From positions 43,732,187 through 43,796,186 of the forward strand of contig OZ007570.1 of assembly GCA_963931925.1 (NCBI GenBank): a DNA stretch of 64,000 nucleotides. The letters run 5' to 3'. The DNA comes from Onchidella celtica (taxonomy: Eukaryota; Mollusca; Gastropoda; Systellommatophora; Onchidiidae). The notes beneath the pieces were generated by a model. That model saw only the letters and a program-made list of their open reading frames with translations, was not told where the DNA came from and ran no database searches. Position numbers and translations under genes: made by a program. This document shows, one piece after another, positions 47,701 to 52,955 of the stretch (the first letter of the stretch is position 1; each line of letters starts with the position of its first letter).

Positions 47701-47754
47701 AACCGTGCTCATTGTGCTATGGCGCGACTCTGAACTGCTCATGGACATGGCCGT
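508..47754 (-). CDS. DMD: Dystrophin, central rod (25 exons; partial at both ends)
   Basis: Dystrophin links cortical F-actin to the dystroglycan/syntrophin complex at the plasma membrane. Twenty-five segments on the minus strand, all bounded by AG acceptors and GT donors with matching phases, join to 1,404 codons without a stop. The translation follows vertebrate dystrophin collinearly: repeat 1 (E1-E2), repeat 2 (E3-E5), repeat 3 (E5-E6), Pro-rich hinge 2 (E7), repeats 4-12 (E7-E24), start of repeat 13 (E25). Diagnostic stretches are VVVVDD (E4), [20 protein letters not shown] (E5), PPP...NKRR (E7), [12 protein letters not shown] (E21), [11 protein letters not shown] and YNELGAQ (E22). The 1,404 codons match the roughly 1,400 residues between the same points in the vertebrate protein as I recall it. 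The N-terminal CH domains and the C-terminal WW/EF/ZZ region lie outside. Identity is very firm; dystrophin versus utrophin is not a meaningful choice in an invertebrate with one copy. Confidence 0.95.
984..1166 (-). CDS. DMD: Dystrophin exon E24: spectrin repeat 12, helices B-C
   Basis: This exon has 61 codons. It reads [20 protein letters not shown] and [20 protein letters not shown] and ends [11 protein letters not shown]. The acceptor is ttttggcag and the donor GTCTGCA. Repeat 12 is more diverged here than repeat 11; the call rests on frame, phase and position between E23 and E25. Confidence 0.88.
1765..1830 (+). repeat. Dispersed repeat family A, 3' fragment in E23/E24 intron
   Basis: 'aatataacagaatgatagga' followed by 'cagtagcacccaccaaccac' matches the 3' half of the 35.8-kb and 31.3-kb copies. 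Confidence 0.65.
1875..2042 (-). CDS. DMD: Dystrophin exon E23: spectrin repeat 12, helix A
   Basis: This exon has 56 codons. It reads [20 protein letters not shown] then [20 protein letters not shown] and ends LDEELNFIV before [22 protein letters not shown] aligns with the vertebrate LEKCLKLSRKMRKEM. The helix A Trp seen in vertebrates at this point is replaced by Phe (SDFV). The acceptor is ctccacag. The basic lysine-rich face fits the second, charge-based actin site of the rod described for vertebrates, but that is only inference here. Confidence 0.94.
3981..4136 (-). CDS. DMD: Dystrophin exon E22: spectrin repeat 11, helices B-C
   Basis: This exon has 52 codons. It reads [40 protein letters not shown] and [12 protein letters not shown]. 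The KTGRQIV-x-KKQ and YNELGA motifs are near-identical in vertebrate dystrophin repeat 11 and are the clearest single fingerprint in the window. The acceptor is caaacag and the donor GTACTAC. Confidence 0.97.
4137..7746 (-). other. Dystrophin intron between E21 and E22 (3.6 kb)
   Basis: This is AT-rich intron with no recognisable mobile-element protein, tandem repeat or RNA. The core octamer 'cctaatta' with a following run of similar bases occurs at about 5,048 and 5,299; I attach no meaning to it. Confidence 0.75.
7747..7920 (-). CDS. DMD: Dystrophin exon E21: end of repeat 10, start of repeat 11
   Basis: This exon has 58 codons. It reads [20 protein letters not shown], very close to the vertebrate MKFRLFQKPANFE, then [18 protein letters not shown] and ends ERHDRCM before GTGAGCA. 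The acceptor is cctcag. Phase 0 at both ends. Confidence 0.95.
8167..8286 (-). CDS. DMD: Dystrophin exon E20: spectrin repeat 10, helix B-C
   Basis: This exon has 40 codons. It reads [20 protein letters not shown] then [20 protein letters not shown], strongly heptad-like and rich in Gln/Glu. It was found from the gap between E19 and E21. The acceptor is ctttacag and the donor GTCTGAA; phase 0 at both ends. Confidence 0.88.
8724..8885 (-). CDS. DMD: Dystrophin exon E19: spectrin repeat 10, helix A-B
   Basis: This exon has 54 codons. It reads [20 protein letters not shown] then [20 protein letters not shown] and ends DVPQEHE, matching the family's PQEAQK position. The acceptor is the CAG inside attgagcag; the pyrimidine tract is modest (attttactccc), so the start could be a few codons off. 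The donor is GTAATGG. Confidence 0.89.
9266..9418 (-). CDS. DMD: Dystrophin exon E18: spectrin repeat 9, helices B-C
   Basis: This exon has 51 codons. It reads [20 protein letters not shown] then [20 protein letters not shown] and ends [11 protein letters not shown]. It matches the vertebrate segment by position (LENLMRHSEDN, then ILAQTLTDGGVMD). The helix C Trp is replaced by Tyr (RKYEKL), a conservative change in the core. The acceptor is cccactag and the donor GTAAGTA. Confidence 0.9.
10024..10116 (-). CDS. DMD: Dystrophin exon E17: repeat 9 linker
   Basis: This exon has 31 codons. It reads [20 protein letters not shown] then [11 protein letters not shown]. The family match is weak in itself; the exon is called because it is open, has a good acceptor (ctctttcag) and donor (GTAAGTG), keeps phase 0, and fills the right length between helix A and helix B of repeat 9 (the EEISEVL-like position). 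Confidence 0.8.
10596..10721 (-). CDS. DMD: Dystrophin exon E16: end of repeat 8, start of repeat 9
   Basis: This exon has 42 codons. It reads [20 protein letters not shown] then [20 protein letters not shown]. The two Trp residues belong to repeat 8 helix C and repeat 9 helix A, where the vertebrate protein also has two close Trp residues. A poly-T acceptor (tttttttttacag) precedes it and a GTAAGTA donor follows; phase 0. The downstream part of the preceding intron contains the SINE. Confidence 0.91.
10906..11335 (+). mobile_element. tRNA-Asp-derived SINE with A-rich tail
   Basis: The 5' head (about 10,908-10,982) resembles a tRNA: a box A-like 'ggtggtctagaggcaagg', an anticodon-arm-like 'cgcctgtcatgc' (close to tRNA-Asp, anticodon GTC) and a box B-like 'gggttcaaaacc'. 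A body of about 200 bp follows (with 'ggagggcccgtgtgcag') and a tail of repeated 'atacaaa' from about 11,258 to 11,335. This architecture (pol III head, body, simple tail) is that of a SINE. It sits on the plus strand in the E15/E16 intron, antisense to dystrophin. No clear target-site duplication was seen. The minus-strand open frames over it are shadows. Confidence 0.75.
11398..11496 (-). CDS. DMD: Dystrophin exon E15: spectrin repeat 8, helix B
   Basis: This exon has 33 codons and no internal start. It reads [20 protein letters not shown] then [13 protein letters not shown], aligning with the helix B-C loop of repeat 8, which in vertebrates also has an AP-rich turn. The acceptor is gtttgcag and the donor GTGTGTG. 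It was found from the gap between E14 and E16 and is supported mainly by frame and splice fit. Confidence 0.82.
12006..12332 (-). CDS. DMD: Dystrophin exon E14: end of repeat 7, most of repeat 8
   Basis: This is the largest exon in the window (109 codons). It begins [20 protein letters not shown], carries helix C of repeat 7 ([19 protein letters not shown]) and helix A of repeat 8 ([20 protein letters not shown]), and ends VKTKKFK before GTAAGGC. The acceptor is ttcctag. Phase 0 at both ends. Confidence 0.94.
13093..13206 (-). CDS. DMD: Dystrophin exon E13: spectrin repeat 7, helix A-B
   Basis: This exon has 38 codons, phase 0 at both ends. It reads [20 protein letters not shown] then [18 protein letters not shown]. 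The WM-x-E-x-DVFL and LGD motifs are shared with vertebrate repeat 7. The acceptor is ttttcaag and the donor GTAAGTA. Confidence 0.92.
13754..13966 (-). CDS. DMD: Dystrophin exon E12: end of repeat 6, start of repeat 7
   Basis: This exon has 71 codons, phase 0 at both ends. It contains helix B-C of repeat 6 ([18 protein letters not shown], the counterpart of the KAPSEI region of vertebrates) and the first turns of repeat 7 ([12 protein letters not shown]). The acceptor is tttttcag and the donor GTAGGAC. Confidence 0.93.
14632..14804 (-). CDS. DMD: Dystrophin exon E11: spectrin repeat 6, helices A-B
   Basis: This exon has 173 nt: two bases complete Asp, then 57 codons. It reads [20 protein letters not shown] and then [20 protein letters not shown]. 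The PP-x-x-Y turn before helix A is shared with the vertebrate repeat at this position (LPPMRYQE in the family). It ends QLETYK before GTAAAAA, an unusually A-rich donor. The acceptor is ttacag. Confidence 0.93.
14883..14920 (+). repeat. G-rich low-complexity tract
   Basis: An 11-G run followed by further G runs of 4, 7 and 7 separated by short A/GA spacers. It can form a G-quadruplex on the plus strand, which is the template strand for dystrophin. Confidence 0.85.
16445..16735. repeat. 96-bp degenerate tandem repeat, three copies
   Basis: Units start at 16,445, 16,541 and 16,637 (exactly 96 bp apart). Each has a 'gctttttg' block, a 'gac/ttc-ca-t-actacttgagaaatg' block and an A/C-rich spacer. 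The third copy runs into (CAA)n. The copies have diverged by roughly a quarter of positions. Confidence 0.8.
19284..19437 (-). CDS. DMD: Dystrophin exon E10: rest of spectrin repeat 5
   Basis: This exon has 154 nt, phase 0 in and phase 1 out. It reads [20 protein letters not shown] and ends with helix C ([15 protein letters not shown]) carrying the conserved Trp. The split Asp codon G|AC joins it to E11 across a 4.5-kb intron. The acceptor is catgcag and the donor GTATGGA. Confidence 0.92.
19908..20149 (-). CDS. DMD: Dystrophin exon E9: end of repeat 4, start of repeat 5
   Basis: This exon has 242 nt and opens by completing the split Ala codon. Helix C of repeat 4 ([19 protein letters not shown]) is followed by helix A of repeat 5 ([20 protein letters not shown]) and ends LDQCK before GTATGAA. 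The same fused arrangement, with an LKICK-like end, is found in vertebrate repeat 5. The acceptor is cttacag. Confidence 0.93.
20583..20670 (-). CDS. DMD: Dystrophin exon E8: spectrin repeat 4, helix B
   Basis: This exon has 88 nt, phase 0 in and phase 1 out. It reads [20 protein letters not shown] and ends ILTELKI plus the first base of a split Ala codon. It is too short to stand out as an open frame and was found from the gap between E7 and E9. The acceptor is ccattag and the donor GTGAGAC. Both phases fit the neighbours exactly. Confidence 0.87.
21222..21488 (-). CDS. DMD: Dystrophin exon E7: hinge 2 and start of spectrin repeat 4
   Basis: This exon has 89 codons. The first half is a non-helical linker: acidic ([12 protein letters not shown]), then Ala/Thr-rich, then [10 protein letters not shown]. 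This is the counterpart of the Pro-rich, basic hinge 2 of vertebrates. The second half enters repeat 4 helix A ([19 protein letters not shown]) with the conserved Trp. The acceptor is ttttgtag and the donor GTATGAC, both phase 0. Confidence 0.93.
21857..22036 (-). CDS. DMD: Dystrophin exon E6: rest of spectrin repeat 3
   Basis: This exon has 60 codons, phase 0 at both ends. It reads [20 protein letters not shown] and ends with helix C ([18 protein letters not shown]) with its conserved Trp. The acceptor is ttttttcag and the donor GTCTGG. Repeats 1-3 are the part of vertebrate dystrophin reported to bind membrane lipid; that role is not readable from this sequence. Confidence 0.93.
22629..25228 (+). 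pseudogene. THAP-domain P-element-like transposase, decayed (THAP9-type)
   Basis: The open frame begins with a THAP zinc finger: [10 protein letters not shown] (Cys5, Cys10), GFPK, RRNW, then CALHW (Cys59, His62), fitting the C2CH spacing, followed by an [10 protein letters not shown] stretch like the AVPTIF box. Downstream are P-element transposase features: [18 protein letters not shown], a [16 protein letters not shown] segment (RNase H-like core with a likely catalytic Asp), [31 protein letters not shown], and [10 protein letters not shown] near the C-terminus. The total is about 866 codons, near the roughly 900 of THAP9/P transposases. Lesions: one frameshift near 23,440 (first frame ends at 23,459), an in-frame TAA at 23,873 and an in-frame TAG at 25,055, after which the frame continues to TAA at 25,226. 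It lies in the E5/E6 intron of dystrophin, in antisense orientation. I could not find terminal inverted repeats or an 8-bp target duplication. Confidence 0.92.
25525..25598 (+). repeat. (GAAA)n-type microsatellite
   Basis: A purine-only tract of repeated gaaag/gaaa units, interrupted by a few c. Confidence 0.9.
25933..26162 (-). CDS. DMD: Dystrophin exon E5: end of repeat 2, start of repeat 3
   Basis: This exon has 230 nt; the split Ala codon G|CT joins it to E4. The helix C segment [20 protein letters not shown] is nearly identical to the vertebrate protein and runs on into repeat 3 helix A ([15 protein letters not shown]). Conserved Trp residues mark both helices. It ends YLK before GTATGTC. 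The intron on its 3' side holds the antisense transposase relic. Confidence 0.96.
26163..27352 (-). other. Dystrophin introns around E4
   Basis: These introns are 26,163-26,763 and 26,855-27,352, with no structure noted. Confidence 0.75.
26764..26854 (-). CDS. DMD: Dystrophin exon E4: spectrin repeat 2, helix B
   Basis: This short exon (91 nt, phase 0 in, phase 1 out) has no start codon of its own. It reads [20 protein letters not shown] followed by [10 protein letters not shown]. The VVVVD stretch at this point is characteristic of dystrophin repeat 2. I chose the CAG acceptor before GCC rather than the CAG six bases further in, because it keeps the spacing of the vertebrate protein. The donor is GTAGG. 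Confidence 0.88.
27353..27497 (-). CDS. DMD: Dystrophin exon E3: spectrin repeat 2, helices A-B
   Basis: This exon has 145 nt: one base completes the Arg codon of E2, then come 48 codons. It reads [20 protein letters not shown], close to the start of vertebrate repeat 2, and ends VEEHK before a GTAATT donor. The AG acceptor is tttccag. The exon lies just beside the LINE insertion that begins near 27,660. Confidence 0.93.
27657..28613 (+). mobile_element. 5'-truncated CR1/L2-group LINE, 3' end with RT C-terminus
   Basis: The open frame 27,657-28,451 (264 codons) holds the C-terminal part of a non-LTR reverse transcriptase: [93 protein letters not shown] and [10 protein letters not shown]. This series is typical of the CR1/L2 branch of LINEs. 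The catalytic core (YADD-type box) and the endonuclease are missing upstream, so this copy is dead on arrival. After the stop come a (GT)n stretch, an 8-bp stem (agcgccca at 28,541, tgggcgct at 28,569), a 'gcgctatataaatgcaata' end and an (ATT)n tail ending near 28,612, as expected of the 3' UTR of this group. It lies antisense to dystrophin in the 19.5-kb intron. The frame is still intact over 264 codons, so the insertion is fairly recent. Confidence 0.92.
28663..28800 (+). mobile_element. Possible Tc1/mariner-like left end (remnant)
   Basis: A TA is followed by 'cagtagtgatcaaaattaac' at 28,665, then 'gcaacacttttattttagca'. Elements of the Tc1/mariner group insert at TA and often start CAGT. 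No matching inverted end or transposase was found, so this is at best a fragment. Confidence 0.3.
31309..31430 (+). repeat. Dispersed repeat family A, copy 1
   Basis: It shares the block 'agacagaataacagaatgac' and 'agcacccactgaccatc' with copies at 35,821-35,970 and 1,765-1,830. Its 5' part ('gaggatcagatgacggtcag') is a weaker match to the 35.8-kb copy. The order of blocks is the same in all copies. Confidence 0.7.
32309..32373. repeat. 12-bp tandem repeat (attgtaatattt), five copies
   Basis: There are five nearly perfect head-to-tail copies of attgtaatattt. Confidence 0.95.
33179..33205. repeat. (CA)n(TC)n microsatellite
   Basis: A short ca run is followed by a tc run. Confidence 0.85.
33511..33537. 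repeat. (CT)n microsatellite
   Basis: A pyrimidine tract of ct dinucleotides. Confidence 0.85.
34588..34682. repeat. (GA)n purine tract
   Basis: Imperfect ga/gga repeats over about 95 bp. The Leu/Ser-rich minus-strand frames over it are translations of the repeat. Confidence 0.9.
34846..35066 (+). repeat. Dispersed repeat family B, copy 1 (split by C12(TC)n)
   Basis: It begins 'actagatgacctaccgggca' with the short hairpin ccgggca/tgcccgg. The stretch is interrupted by 12 C and a long (TC)n (34,890-34,959). It then continues 'ttacagtcttgcttcagaac', 'tcatgcgcaccagaacacta' and 'aactgaacg'. The same order of blocks occurs at 52,088-52,343, there too with a (TC)n between the two halves. Confidence 0.8.
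34890..34959. repeat. C12(TC)n microsatellite inside family B copy 1
   Basis: Twelve C followed by about 58 bp of uninterrupted tc. Confidence 0.95.
35821..35970 (+). repeat. Dispersed repeat family A, most complete copy
   Basis: It starts with GTTTGAGTTTGAGTTTA, continues with 'gagacgataatggtgacatt', then 'cgttaaacagaataacagag' and ends 'gcgcccaccgacctcc'. Related pieces are at 1,765, 31,309 and 50,534. Similar GAGTTT...ACGCCGC-type repeats are common in mollusc genomes, from memory. There is no coding capacity; it could be a SINE-like or MITE-like element. Confidence 0.7.
36726..36904. repeat. (GA)n purine tract, about 180 bp
   Basis: A long imperfect ga repeat with a few interruptions. 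The Ser/Leu-rich minus-strand and Arg/Glu-rich plus-strand frames here are repeat translations. Confidence 0.95.
38719..39252. repeat. Pyrimidine-rich minisatellite, four diverged copies
   Basis: Copies begin 'aattctttcagt' (or aattccttcagt) at 38,719, 38,833, 38,979 and 39,119. Each continues with 'ttcagatttgttctgaatct', 'gtaagg-tcattc', 'tcctatcagttt' and a ct/ctgt spacer of variable length. Spacings are 114, 146 and 140 bp. The array ends in (CT)n and 15 C. Confidence 0.85.
39540..39552. repeat. Poly-C tract (13)
   Basis: Thirteen consecutive C on the plus strand. Confidence 0.95.
41759..41789. repeat. (GA)n microsatellite
   Basis: About 15 ga units. Confidence 0.9.
42762..42775. repeat. 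Poly-C tract (14)
   Basis: Fourteen C, followed by C/A-rich sequence. Confidence 0.95.
44907..44920. repeat. Poly-C tract (14)
   Basis: Fourteen consecutive C. Confidence 0.95.
46936..46954. repeat. (GT)n microsatellite
   Basis: A short gt run about 70 bp beyond the E2 donor on the gene strand. Confidence 0.85.
47023..47204 (-). CDS. DMD: Dystrophin exon E2: rest of spectrin repeat 1
   Basis: This exon has 182 nt, phase 0 in and phase 2 out. It begins [10 protein letters not shown] and ends with the helix C signature [19 protein letters not shown], whose Trp is the conserved spectrin-repeat core residue. No full-length open frame flags it, because it has no internal ATG near its start. Joining to E1 and E3 restores the known order of repeat 1. 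A GTAAG donor lies at 47,022. The last Arg codon is split (CG|A) across the 19.5-kb intron. Confidence 0.92.
47205..47562 (-). other. Dystrophin intron between E1 and E2 (358 bp)
   Basis: Short AT-rich intron; nothing else seen. It contrasts with the very large introns on both sides of the E1-E2 pair. Confidence 0.85.
47563..47754 (-). CDS. DMD: Dystrophin exon E1: end of hinge 1 and start of spectrin repeat 1
   Basis: This exon has 64 codons in frame after an AG acceptor (tttccag at the 3' side of 47,755) and before a GTAGGC donor. It starts with a Ser/Thr-rich linker ([16 protein letters not shown]), then helix A of repeat 1 ([20 protein letters not shown]) and the start of helix B ([14 protein letters not shown]). 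This matches the start of the vertebrate rod, where a similar YQTALEEVLSWLL helix follows hinge 1. It is the most 5' exon I can see. An ATG upstream at 47,784 lies in the intron and is probably not a start. Confidence 0.9.
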
Positions 47755-47901
47755 CTGGAAATTGGAAAGAAAATAAAACCACAATAATATACTCGTTGCT
47801 CACAAAATAAAGACAACCTCAACGGTTTTGAATTTAACCAACCCCATGCCTGGAACCATTTCGTATTTCGTTATTACGACACGTCTACATGTACAACGTT
47901 C

Positions 47902-47942
47902 AATATAATATTATTATTATAATATAATAATATAATAATAAC
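47902..47942. repeat. (ATA/TAT)n microsatellite
   Basis: An AT-only tract of ata/tat and aat units. Confidence 0.85.
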
Positions 47943-49043
47943 ATTTCATTTAAACACAATTGCTGTTAAACTGGACAAACATTCCTGGTGTTAACATTTT
48001 CGGAGAGCGTCAGCGAGAAGACGAACTGTGGAGAATTTTCGAGATCCCTTTGAACTACAAAATTCGTGTAGTATTTCCCTCAGATGGCAAATGATTTTTG
48101 CAAAAAAGTCCTGAAAATGAATGTGTCATCGTGTTTGCACCAAAACAAACATTTTTTACAACGGTTTTTAAATAATCACTAACACACTAAATACTATTAA
48201 ACTGATAACGAAAAAAAAACCGGAAAAATCGGGATTGACGGAAAAACCGGACTTTTGGCATCCCTGTTCCCTGAACAGAATGCAAATATAATGCCTAAAG
48301 TATCAGTTTGTATTTTGTTCAATCAACCACAGAAGTAAAGCCCCACATTTGCCATGAAAAATAAATGAATTGAAATCGATGACACAGAAACACAATTTTA
48401 AACAGGCATGTTTTGCAAAGGTCATAGCTGCTTTGTCTCTGATGCAATTCAAAGTGCCATTATGTCAAAAATTCTTTGATTCTATGGTAAATTCTCTTGA
48501 AGACACACAAAAGGCATTGTTGTCTTCTGCAGTCTGCGCTGCCTGGTGCCAACCCTCACAGTGTGGGAGCGGTTCCGCAGCGACAGAAAAAACTTCAACG
48601 ATCCAATACTTTCCCCAGACTCGGAATTATCAAGTCCGATAAGGAAGGAATAGTTTGTGATGAATTGGACCTGATTCCCCCAGCCTCATTTTTTTTACTT
48701 ACACGTCAGGTTTTACTTGTGAACTTTTCGCACGCGAGATTTTTTTAAACCTAAAATGTCGATACAATAAAAGAATAATAAAAACGGATGGACTTAATAA
48801 ATACAAAAACGCTGATCCACTCCCGTAAGTCAGTTACCTTAACAATATGATGGTTAGAAAGTCGGATTTGTGCAAGAAGAAAATTGGCATAACAACGACA
48901 AACAGGCAAATCGATGACTCGAGCCAGGTAAAAACAGATTTCCTAAAGTCGGCTGGTTCGCACTAGCTTGCTCCCTCAAGTTTCTCCTCATCAGTCTGTC
49001 TGTCTGTCCGTCGTCCGCCCGGCGCCCTTCCCTCCACGTCCGA

Positions 49044-49069
49044 CTCTCTCTTTCTCTCTCTCTCTCTCC
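49044..49069. repeat. (CT)n microsatellite
   Basis: A run of ct units. Confidence 0.85.
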
Positions 49070-49705
49070 CCGCTCCATTCTTCCTTCAGTATGGGTGTTA
49101 TCCTTGTTATATTTCGCCTCAAGACTTCGGCCAAATGTACTTGAGAATGTCTTCGGATTTCCTGTTCGTCACTAAACTCTGGAAGTGGAAGAATTAATCA
49201 TGCGTGCTCCTTCACTTCTGTACTGTTATTATGTTCCGTCTGTTTGCTTGTTGCAGGCATACATAGGAATTTCTACTTCCATTATTCATCATTCTCTCTC
49301 TCTCCCGTTCAAAGGCAATTTTATACGATTACTCGATCACTCTCCCTCCTCCACGTCTTCACTCTCTCCTCTCATTTATTGCTTTGATGTTTGGTACCTT
49401 TTCTTCTTCCTTACCTTTTTCAACCGAAACGTTCTTTCCATTTGACAGTTTTCTCCAGCAACACAATTGGTTTCTCTTTCTTTTCCTTCAACTCACCTTC
49501 CACCCTACTCCTCCACACTCTAGCTCACAATCTCTTTATGCCTTTTCCATCTCCCTCCCCACCCCCACCCCACCTTTTTTTTTTTTTTTTGGCTCACTGA
49601 CAATTCTATTCTCTTTCTGTCCACATTTTTTATTTCGTCCAACAACACAACACTATAAAAATTAATGTTCTCTCTCTTTTTCTCTCCATCCCTTTCCCTT
49701 TCTCA

Positions 49706-49720
49706 CCCCCCCCCCCCCCC
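49706..49720. repeat. Poly-C tract (15)
   Basis: Fifteen consecutive C after a pyrimidine-rich stretch. Confidence 0.95.
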
Positions 49721-49916
49721 AGGATAGTCCAACTGAAGCGTGTGAAGAAGAGATTCAAACAAGAGACTAGGACAACTCGCTCCCGCGTTTTTTTGTTTCC
49801 GTGCCAAATTCAGAAATGTCAATGCTCAAAGGGGATGGCCGAAACGTACGCAAGTGCCAGTCCTGTGGAATGTGCCTGACTAGGTGATTGGTCTGTGGGC
49901 ATGCACGTAAACAGAA

Positions 49917-50095
49917 GTGGGAGAGAGACAGAGAAAGAGAGAGAGAGTGAGTGAGAGAAAGAGACAGAGTGAGAGAGAAAGGGGGAAGGAGAGAGAGAAA
50001 GAAAGAGAGAGAGAGAAAGAGGGGAAAGAAAGAAAGAGAGAGAAAGAGGGGAGAGAAAGAAAGAGAGAGAGAGAGACAGACAGACAGATAGAGAG
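49917..50095. repeat. (GA)n purine tract, about 180 bp
   Basis: Imperfect ga/gaaa repeats. A sub-unit 'gagagaaagaggggagagaaagaaa' type block recurs. Open frames here are repeat translations. Confidence 0.95.
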
Positions 50096-50533
50096 CAAAA
50101 GATCAGGTTGTGCAAGTTTTGCCAGTAAGAATGACATTGCGTTTTTTGGAAAACACCTTGACCGCACAATGGAACATTAACGAAGGCATCTTGTTTTTCA
50201 GTTAAAAGAAATCCAAATCGATTAATTCAGCATTTCAGTCACCTGAATGATTAAACAGCTGTGGCGAATTCTATCGATCATCCCAAGACAGAGCGCTTGT
50301 CTGATATTTTCTGACAAGAACAACATTCGATATTCATGTTACTTCAGATTCAGCTTTGAAAGACTCGTCGAGCAAAGCAAAATTCCAAGTCATGCACACG
50401 AAACATACTTATTGTAGACTTGTTGTAGACTACGCCAACAAAGAGCCTTAAATTTGTGTATGATACAATCTTAAGATGAATAAATCACACGTCATCTCTT
50501 ATGATAACAATGTTCAAAATTATTCAAGTCCAC

Positions 50534-50595
50534 TGTTTGAGTTTGAGTTTGGGGTTTACGGCGCATAGGCACGATAACGGCCAGTTTGCGCCCTT
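50534..50595 (+). repeat. Dispersed repeat family A, 5' fragment
   Basis: 'gtttgagtttgagtttgggg' then 'acggcgcataggcacgataa' matches the 5' half of the 35.8-kb copy and then loses similarity. Confidence 0.65.
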
Positions 50596-52087
50596 CACGA
50601 TCTATCTGGCTACTTCATTCAGGTTTGCTATTCAGAGCTTCTCAATTTCAGAAACAGAATTAAATACTTTGGTATTAATTTTATTACATTGGTAAACTTC
50701 TCTTCTCGAAGATTGATTTGTATCTGAAAAGAGTTTTCCACAGAAAGTCTGCCCTTTCTTTCAGGATTCAGTTTTAGTTTTAAGTTTGCTAACATAATAA
50801 TCCAGGATGTCACTGTCTGAACAGGCACACACCAAATTATCCGAATTTATTTCTACTCATGCGTATCCATAAAAAACGTAGATAATGAAATTTCAGTATG
50901 CAAACATCCAGGTTTTGAGGAAGGAGTATTCCAATTGATAAAAAATCTTTCAGTACTGACAAGCCATTTTCTTTCGGATTCTGTGAGGGCGTTTAACCAC
51001 TTTATAGTTAAGAGGTAGCTTTACCCCGAACCGCAGTTCCTGGAATTTACATGTAAAGTAAGTGTATCTGTATGTACACCCGAAACGTGGTGTTTTGTTT
51101 TCCTCGTCAAAAGTGTACGCCATAGAAGGTGATGTTTTGTTCTTTGGTGTATGTTGAATGGTGTTGAAACAACGCGTTCAAAACTCTTAGGCAAAACGCA
51201 CACTCAATTCTACACAAATGCAAAGAGAAATTAATATAATAATAACACACTACACATAATGCCTGGAAATCCGTTCCACCCTTAATATCTTCATTACAGT
51301 ACAACGCACGGTTCTTAAAAATACAAGCAGCGATTACCGACTCTGATATTATACCATCATCATAAACAGACAGGCCGGCAGGCTGTTTCAACAAGTTTAT
51401 GTGTAAACAAAAATGAAATACATGGAGGTAGGCCACAAGTAGGAAAATGCCAATATAATCGTAAGAGAAAAGAACAATGGGAAATTACTACTAAATTATG
51501 TCCATTAAATTAGGATTACTGGAGGCCTATGATTATTTTTTAACCCCTCGAATTAAGTAGGACCATTAATAAATTTATTTCAGGCTGACTTTAAACCCAA
51601 AAAAAAAAAAAAAACGTGGGGACGCCAGCCACTTTTTCCTGCAAAAAATGTGGACAGTTACAAACATGTATTTATAAACCAGTGGCAAAAGACATAATTG
51701 AAACTTTCTTTCATGTAATTAGCTTATCTTAAAGTTAATAGTTTACACGAGACTTAATTAAGTGGCATAAGAGTTGCCTGTCGTATTTTAACGCTTTGGA
51801 ATGAAATTATCAGAAACCAAGAACACTTTTTTTTTCACAAACAAATCAAAGATACTGATGGAAATTGAGTACATGTAGACAGGAAATCAACACAGGCAAG
51901 GCGAAAGCAAACTAGGAATACCGACAATTGAGACTCCGTTTGAGCTGAGTTTAATATCCTATTGCTGACAGCGTTAGCAAAAATGTTACATTTGATCGCA
52001 AAGTGTGTTCGGTGTTTGTGTCCAAAGCGTTTTTATAGAGATTCAGAGTTTGTTTTGCAGTTGTCGTTTTTTTTTTTTTTTTTTAAT

Positions 52088-52343
52088 CACTAGATAAAGT
52101 TCCCGGCATTATCCGGGATTAACCCGTGGACCCACAATTCTATCTCTCTCTTTCTGTCTCTTATTGGTCTAGAAAGCTTCCCATATTTTACAGTCTTACC
52201 TACAGATTTCATGCGCACCACAGCACTATGCACAGATTTCTGGTACGGAAATTGCGCGCACCGAATTGAACGTTTCCGGGGCCGTGGGCTTACTACAGGG
52301 AGCTAAAACAAGATCATTGTATTTTACTTTTTTACGACTTTTA
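52088..52343 (+). repeat. Dispersed repeat family B, copy 2
   Basis: It begins 'cactagataaagttcccggc' with the hairpin cccgg/ccggg, then 'tatctctctctttctgtctc', 'ttttacagtcttacctacag', 'tcatgcgcaccacagcacta' and 'gaattgaacg'. It lies upstream of E1. The element class is unknown to me. Confidence 0.8.
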
Positions 52344-52491
52344 ATTTAAAAATACCTGAAACATGAATCAACATAATCGGTCGATACAAAAGCGATTGGA
52401 CTGGATTCGTTGACACTTAGGAAAATTAACTTTATAATTGCTGAAACTGTCATTTAGGCCGTAGCGAATTACTCCCGCAACTATTTTTTTG

Positions 52492-52955
52492 GGAAGCGCA
52501 TATCCGAACAACATGTTGTACGGATATGGACAGTGCATATCCGTACAACGCACACAATTCGATGACGTAGAACACACACCGGAATACTATATTACTGGCC
52601 TTGTTAATTTGCATAGTTTTTAAAAAATATGAATTGGCAAAACAATCCGATTTCTGCTCGGAGATTGCGTGATCTGCGCTACTAATAATACTTGAGTGTA
52701 CGTCGATCACCAATGGCTACCCCAACCCCTTTTCGTTTGATTAGTCAATCTGACTACCGCCCAATGATACAAACTGACTAGACCCTCACGCCCCCAGGTC
52801 CATCTGACTATTCCATGTGTTGTCACTTTAAATTCGTGAACACCACACCAAGTTCTGTTTCAGCAAACCTTCACCAGTCGCGCTTTTTGGTAAACATGTT
52901 GTACGGATATGCACTGTCCATATCCATACAACATGTTATACGGATATACACTTCC
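52492..52955. mobile_element. MITE-like non-autonomous DNA transposon with 58-bp terminal inverted repeats
   Basis: The left end 52,492-52,549 and the reverse complement of the right end 52,898-52,955 agree over 58 bp with about six mismatches (both begin GGAAG(C/T)G(C/T)ATATCCG and end GCATATCCGTACAAC). Total length is about 464 bp with no coding capacity. Each end itself contains a 28-bp near-palindrome (atatccg...acaacatgttgt...cggatat). I could not identify a target-site duplication. The family is unknown to me. It lies 5' of dystrophin E1. Confidence 0.85.
52735..52815 (-). repeat. Core motif shared with 63.77-63.85 kb
   Basis: Read on the minus strand, this part of the MITE interior has 'cgtgagggtctagtcagttt' followed by 'gtatcat' and 'tagtcagattga', the same blocks as 63,768-63,843 on the plus strand. 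Confidence 0.75.

Noticed and set aside
47755..47784. ATG at 47,784 as a possible isoform start in front of E1
   Set aside because: It lies upstream of a good splice acceptor (caatttccag), the residues in between do not look like dystrophin, and no promoter is evident.
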